Made by a program: the position numbers and the translations under genes. The notes beneath the pieces are model-generated. The model was not told the DNA's origin, searched no databases, and saw only the letters and a program-made list of their open reading frames with translations. Shown piece by piece: positions 60,527 to 64,000 of a stretch of DNA of 64,000 bases. This DNA is from VFJQ01 sp044226525 (GTDB lineage Bacteria > Verrucomicrobiota > Verrucomicrobiia > Chthoniobacterales > Chthoniobacteraceae): contig JBGAGV010000022.1 in assembly GCA_044226525.1 (NCBI GenBank), forward strand, positions 62,001 to 126,000, in the 5' to 3' direction. The stretch's first letter is position 1. Each line of letters opens with the position of its first letter.

Positions 60527-60586
60527 AGGCTGGCACTCGCCAACTCACGGGCGGCCACGGGCACGGAGGGTGATCTTCCTTCACGC

Positions 60587-61306
60587 ATGGGATCAGCCGA
60601 CCTCCACGTTCACACCACTGCCAGCGACGGGATGATGAGCCCCGCGATGGTGCTCAACTTTGTGTCCGTGGCGACGCCGCTCGATACCATCGCGATCACC
60701 GACCACAATACGATGGATGGCTGGGAACGGGCGCGCGACTTTGCCACTCGACCCGAGAACGATCACCTGCACGAGTTGGAACTCATCCCTGGCATCGAGG
60801 TTTCCAGTCGCGACGGGCACATTATCGGCCTGTGGATCGAACGCCCGATCCCCCGCGATCTCGACGCCGCGGAAACGGTGGCAGCCATCCACGAGCAGGG
60901 CGGCATCGCGCTGGCGCCTCACCCCTTTGCATGGCTTCCCGGACTGCCGGAGTTTGCCGGGGTTGGCCGTAAATTTCTCGAGATCGCCTTCGACGCCGTC
61001 GAGACCCGCAATTCTACTCCCACCGAGTTGCTCAACAACCACCGCACCACCCGGGTGAACCGCACCCACTCGCATCCCCGGTCGGAATACGGCGGGAGTG
61101 ATGCACACTTTCTCTGGGCCATCGGGCGCACCTGGACGGAATATCCTGGCCGCGGTGCCGGCGATCTGCGCACCGCGCTCTGCAACGGACACTCGCAAGC
61201 CAACGGTCTGCCGTGGGGCCCGCTGAGCCTGCTGACCTACTGCCGCGATCGGCTACGCTGGTTTCTGTTCTGCCGCCGCCACGGCGTCCGGCTCCATGAT
61301 CTGTGA
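60587..61306 (+). CDS. PHP-domain phosphoesterase-like protein
   Basis: 239 residues, no signal peptide. The PHP metal-binding pattern is complete: DLHVHTTASDGMMSP near the start, IAITDHNTMDGW, LIPGIEVSSRDGHIIGL, IALAPHPFAW, then GSDAHFLWAIGRTWTEYPG with the last Asp and His. The family includes 5'-3' exonucleases acting on RNA or 3',5'-bisphosphates (RNase AM/YciV type) as well as phosphatases. The C-terminus (GPLSLLTYCRDRLRWFLF) is less typical. Its last 54 bases overlap the convergent fatty acid hydroxylase gene. Confidence 0.88.
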   Translation: MGSADLHVHTTASDGMMSPAMVLNFVSVATPLDTIAITDHNTMDGWERARDFATRPENDHLHELELIPGIEVSSRDGHIIGLWIERPIPRDLDAAETVAAIHEQGGIALAPHPFAWLPGLPEFAGVGRKFLEIAFDAVETRNSTPTELLNNHRTTRVNRTHSHPRSEYGGSDAHFLWAIGRTWTEYPGRGAGDLRTALCNGHSQANGLPWGPLSLLTYCRDRLRWFLFCRRHGVRLHDL

Positions 61307-62143
61307 ACCAGTCGCCGATTCGATCACGACATGCTTTCCGGTGAGGCGCGCGAAGGGCTCGATCATCTGACCGACAATACCCTGCGGGAAGTCTTCGGTG
61401 ACGCCGAAGTTTTCCGGGTAGCGACCTTTCGGCATGTAGTAGGTGCCGAAGAGGCGGTCGATGAAGGCAAAGAGCCCGGCGAAGTTTTTGTCCCACGCCT
61501 CGCGGTCTTTGGAGTGGTGCCAGCGATGGAAGGCCGGCGAGGCGATAATGCCGCGCAGCGGGCCGAGATCCCAGTTCACATCGGCGTGGAGCAGGATGGC
61601 GTAGAAGGTGAAGAACGGCGCCGCGGAGAGCGTGGCGATGGAATTGAACCCGAGCAGCAGCAGTGGCGTGACCTGGCAGAATTTAGAGACGAGATCATTT
61701 ACCGGATGCACCCGCACGCTGCTCATCCAATCGAGGTCTTCCGAACAATGATGCACCGCATGAAACGGCCACCATTTGCCGGTGTGAAAAAGGCGGTGAG
61801 TCCAATACGAAACGATGTCCGCGAGGAGATAAATTTCGATGATTTGCAACCATAGCGGCTGGCGGGAGACGGGACCAAACCCGTGGAAATGGCCTGCCTT
61901 GATCTCCGGCAGGCTGAGCGCGCCAAGGGCAATGAGCAACACCACCGGCAGGATCACCACCACCTTGCTCAAGCCCTTGCTGACCAGCGGCGTGAGAAAC
62001 CAATAGAGCGCATCCACGCCCCATCCTTTGCGAATCCACGGCTTGCCGCGCTTCGTCCCGAGCAACCGCTCGATCACGAGGAAAATGAGCGAGAGGATGA
62101 GAAAGCTAACGGTGAGACCGAGGAAGCTGGGACCGGGTTTCAT
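61253..62143 (-). CDS. Fatty acid hydroxylase/sterol desaturase superfamily membrane protein
   Basis: 296 residues from ATG 62143 (GGGA sits just before it; ATG 62152 and GTG 62170 are alternatives). Membrane helices fill the first 110 residues, and the di-iron histidine boxes are present: YWTHRLFHTGKWWPFHAVHHC, then LLHADVNWDLGP and FHRWHHSKDREAWDKNF. This cluster marks the C4-sterol methyloxidase/fatty-acid hydroxylase superfamily, which oxidises lipids in the membrane. The last about 25 residues overlap the PHP gene in the opposite direction. Confidence 0.92.
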   Translation of the reverse strand: MKPGPSFLGLTVSFLILSLIFLVIERLLGTKRGKPWIRKGWGVDALYWFLTPLVSKGLSKVVVILPVVLLIALGALSLPEIKAGHFHGFGPVSRQPLWLQIIEIYLLADIVSYWTHRLFHTGKWWPFHAVHHCSEDLDWMSSVRVHPVNDLVSKFCQVTPLLLLGFNSIATLSAAPFFTFYAILLHADVNWDLGPLRGIIASPAFHRWHHSKDREAWDKNFAGLFAFIDRLFGTYYMPKGRYPENFGVTEDFPQGIVGQMIEPFARLTGKHVVIESATGSQIMEPDAVAAAEQKPA

Positions 62144-62209
62144 GCGTCCCATCAGACGCACCCACAGCACGAACGTTACGCGAAATTTTCGACGCGCCGA
62201 AGCTGGCGA

Positions 62210-63421
62210 TCAGTTCACGGTGATCCGCGCCGAACCGCTGTGCGCATTGGCCGGATCGGTGCGCGGCGCGGGACCGAGACTCAGGAACGCGCCGCGCCCC
62301 TCGCCCGGAGTCGCCCCCACAAAGCTGCTGAAGCCGCCGCGGAATCGCACCAGTTCACCCGTATCAGGGTGGCGGAAAGTCCCGCCAAATCGGGCGGTGA
62401 GCGGATTCACCCCGATCCTCACACGATTTGGATTTGGGCCGGTCACTCTCGCACCGAGAAAGGTAACGTTCAGGGCCACGCTCGCGGTGGTGCCGAGGTT
62501 GCCGTCGGTCAGGCGCAGCGTGGCATTGGCGGGCAACCGGCTCCCGGTCAACACGGTGGCCAGGTTGCGGTCGCGAGTGTAGCCGCGAGTGTCGAGATCG
62601 ATGCGTTGATCGATGCCGTTCGGATAGGAGTTCGTGCGAATTTTGGTGTTCTTCTTTTTGTGCCAGCGAAACGAAGCGACGAGCGTGGCGACCGAGCCGC
62701 TCACACCGCGCGTCGAGCGTGCTTCCGATGGCGCGGACGAACCCGCGTCCGCATCCGCGAGGCCGAGCAATTGCCCGCCAGCGACGGTCGGCTTTTGCCT
62801 ATACAAGCCAGCTCGCAGCGCATACTGTTTGCCGCGCAAGGGCGAGCCCGCCGAATAGGATTGGCCATCCGGCAGCGTGCCCACAAACCGAGTGTTGCGC
62901 GCGCCCGTCCTGCCAATCGCGACCACCGCAAAACCATCCTCGGCGATTCCGCCCGAGGGAGCCGCTGTGGGATCGATGAAGGCGGTGCGAAGGCCGGGCG
63001 CGAGCTGGGACACGACGGTGGCATCGGGCCTGGCACCGGACAGTGTGAACCCACCGCCATCCGCCGTCGGATCGGTCAGCACGCCGCCGATGGTGCGGCC
63101 CGCCGGATCGAGCGCGCAGAAAAGATTCAGCTTGGTGCCATCGGTCGTCCCCTTCTTGGAAAACTGACGCGTGAGTTGCTGGTTGGCAGCGAAGGCGCCT
63201 TTGAAAACATAGACCTGCCCCTGCCAGAAAAGCTTCAGGCTGGCAGCGCCCCGGTCGTTCATCTCGACAATCAAGAGGCCGCTATTGTCGGGATCGCTGC
63301 CGACATTCGCCTCCAGAATGCCGCCATAATTACCGCCCGCGCCGGAGAAGAGCGGAGCCGCCTGGGCACCCGACACGAGTAGGACAAATCCAAGGGCCAT
63401 TGAGAACAATCGCGATTTCAT
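62210..63421 (-). CDS. Secreted protein resembling the giant protein's C-terminal module
   Basis: 403 residues from ATG 63421; signal peptide about 1-20 (MKSRLFSMALGFVLLVSGAQAAP). Beta-rich modules with the G-x-Y-x-G/L pattern: GGNYGGILEANVGSDPDNSGLLIVEMNDRGAASLKLFWQGQVYVFKGAF, and later GFAVVAIGRTGARNTRFVGTLPDGQSYSAGSPL, which parallels ...GAVLTSTITSRGSFTFVGNLGEGTAVNQGGALL in the giant protein at 22457-29143. The last about 130 residues are Thr/Asn/Gly rich. Function unknown, probably a surface or matrix protein. A candidate promoter lies upstream. Confidence 0.75.
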   Translation of the reverse strand: MKSRLFSMALGFVLLVSGAQAAPLFSGAGGNYGGILEANVGSDPDNSGLLIVEMNDRGAASLKLFWQGQVYVFKGAFAANQQLTRQFSKKGTTDGTKLNLFCALDPAGRTIGGVLTDPTADGGGFTLSGARPDATVVSQLAPGLRTAFIDPTAAPSGGIAEDGFAVVAIGRTGARNTRFVGTLPDGQSYSAGSPLRGKQYALRAGLYRQKPTVAGGQLLGLADADAGSSAPSEARSTRGVSGSVATLVASFRWHKKKNTKIRTNSYPNGIDQRIDLDTRGYTRDRNLATVLTGSRLPANATLRLTDGNLGTTASVALNVTFLGARVTGPNPNRVRIGVNPLTARFGGTFRHPDTGELVRFRGGFSSFVGATPGEGRGAFLSLGPAPRTDPANAHSGSARITVN

Positions 63422-63431
63422 GATGCATGGT

Positions 63432-63450
63432 CTGACGGGCTGCTCGTCAG
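63432..63450 (-). other. Hairpin in the 5' leader of the 403-residue secreted-protein gene
   Basis: Arms CTGACG and CGTCAG flank a seven-base loop, lying 10 bases before the ATG at 63421 and downstream of the candidate promoter, so it would be in the mRNA leader. Confidence 0.35.
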
Positions 63451-63463
63451 TTAATCCGGTCCA

Positions 63464-63492
63464 AAGATACGCGGTGGATGCACCCGGCAAAA
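63464..63492 (-). promoter_or_regulatory. Candidate promoter for the 403-residue secreted-protein gene
   Basis: On the minus strand, TTTTGC (63487-63492) and TATCTT (63464-63469) are 17 bp apart, and the ATG is about 43 bp beyond the -10. Judged by eye. Confidence 0.4.
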
Positions 63493-63569
63493 TTATTTCT
63501 GCCAAGGCAGGTCCGCCAAGTGGGTGGTTGTCCCGAATGCCCGGCTGGATTACTCCAAGGGCACCCTCG

Positions 63570-64000
63570 ATGAACCGATCTCTGTTTTCCCTTTTCGCTC
63601 CGCTGTTTGCGGCATGGCCGGCGTTTGGCGGGAAGGCGAATTTCGATCTCGATGCGGAGCCGTTTTCATATCATCAGCGCGGGCTGAAGGATCGGTTCAC
63701 GGCGCTGAAGGACGATCTGGAGAGCGGGAAACTGGTGCTGGATGAATCGAGCGAACTCGCCTTTCTGCGCAGCCTGCTGGGGAAGCTGAATGTGCCGGTG
63801 TCGTCGCAGATGCTGGTGTTTTCGACGACGAGCCTGCAACTGCGGCTCATCCGGCAGGACAATCCGCGGGCGCTGTATTTCACGGACGATCTGCACGTGG
63901 GATTCATCCCGGGCGGGAGGATCGAGATCGTGTCGCTCGATCCGGAACTCGGGGCGATTTTTTACATCTTCGACATCCCGCGCGGCGGGCAGCCGGTGCG
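63570..64000 (+). CDS. Exported protein of unknown function, cut by the window end
   Basis: ATG 63570 starts an open frame that continues beyond the window: 143 codons are visible. It begins MNRSLFSLFAPLFAAWPAFGG, a signal-peptide-like stretch, and continues FDLDAEPFSYHQRGLKDRFTALKDDLESGKLVLDES and LQLRLIRQDNPRALYFTDDLHVGFIPGGRIEIVSLDPELGAIFYIFDI. The sequence ALYF.DD..VG....G..IE...LDPELGA.FY resembles the start of exported proteins in this phylum that later carry c-type haem motifs; whether this one does cannot be seen. Divergent from the 403-residue gene (148-bp gap). Confidence 0.7.
   Translation, partial: MNRSLFSLFAPLFAAWPAFGGKANFDLDAEPFSYHQRGLKDRFTALKDDLESGKLVLDESSELAFLRSLLGKLNVPVSSQMLVFSTTSLQLRLIRQDNPRALYFTDDLHVGFIPGGRIEIVSLDPELGAIFYIFDIPRGGQPV

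Noticed and set aside
61883..63382. 499-codon open frame on the plus strand
   Set aside because: Antisense to the fatty acid hydroxylase and the 403-residue secreted protein; Arg-rich.

Overview
The window looks like a chromosomal stretch of a high-GC Verrucomicrobiota bacterium, probably of the Chthoniobacter/Spartobacteria type. The main reasons are two operons of Verru_Chthon-cassette pilin-like proteins, many exported polysaccharide-acting or metal-dependent hydrolases (two sulfatases of one subfamily, DUF1080, GH5-like, ceramidase-like, PHP proteins), and a giant modular secreted protein whose C-terminal type recurs in a second gene. No rRNA, tRNA, CRISPR array, transposase, integrase or phage gene was recognised. 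The assignment is inference from gene content, not from a marker gene.

Layout. 1-6.7 kb: a tightly overlapping plus-strand operon for surface polysaccharide (O-antigen ligase cut by the window edge, four glycosyltransferases, an acetyltransferase), ending with an L,D-transpeptidase. 6.7-22 kb: single genes and short operons for hydrolases and carbon use. They include a serine hydrolase, an AraC regulator with a ceramidase-like gene, two CehA/Gfo-type genes, an exported HMA-like protein, a sulfatase, a NagX-like acyltransferase, an exported YHS-globin, a class III aminotransferase and an LTA-synthase-like membrane enzyme. 22-29 kb: one 2,228-residue secreted adhesin-like protein. 29-32.6 kb: minus-strand operon GT-C, dusB, Uma2, A-type Fe-S carrier. 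32.6-39 kb: HD phosphohydrolase, then NfeD, flotillin, beta-carbonic anhydrase, deoB, deoA. 39-44 kb: a small overlapping gene pair, the second sulfatase, a hypothetical membrane-tailed protein, a CysJ-type reductase and a second Gfo/Idh/MocA gene.

44.4-55 kb is the most distinctive part. Two pilin-like operons are arranged head to head around a 306-bp divergent control region, each in the order B, C, A, small exported tail protein. The left one carries an extra tandem copy of A, and a 596-bp tract is identical between the two A copies, which looks like recent gene conversion. The two tail proteins are divergent homologues of each other.

55-64 kb: leuB, DUF1080, a thioredoxin/CxxCH/PDZ protein, an FHA protein, a GH5-like glycosidase, a PHP protein, a fatty acid hydroxylase, a secreted protein resembling the end of the giant protein, and the start of another exported protein that runs off the window.

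Scattered in gaps (and once inside a gene) are short elements built alike: two inverted arms of short reiterated words around a spacer. They differ in sequence but share this architecture. A 23-bp motif matching at 19 positions lies both in the AraC/Gfo divergent promoter region and upstream of the aminotransferase, suggesting a shared operator.
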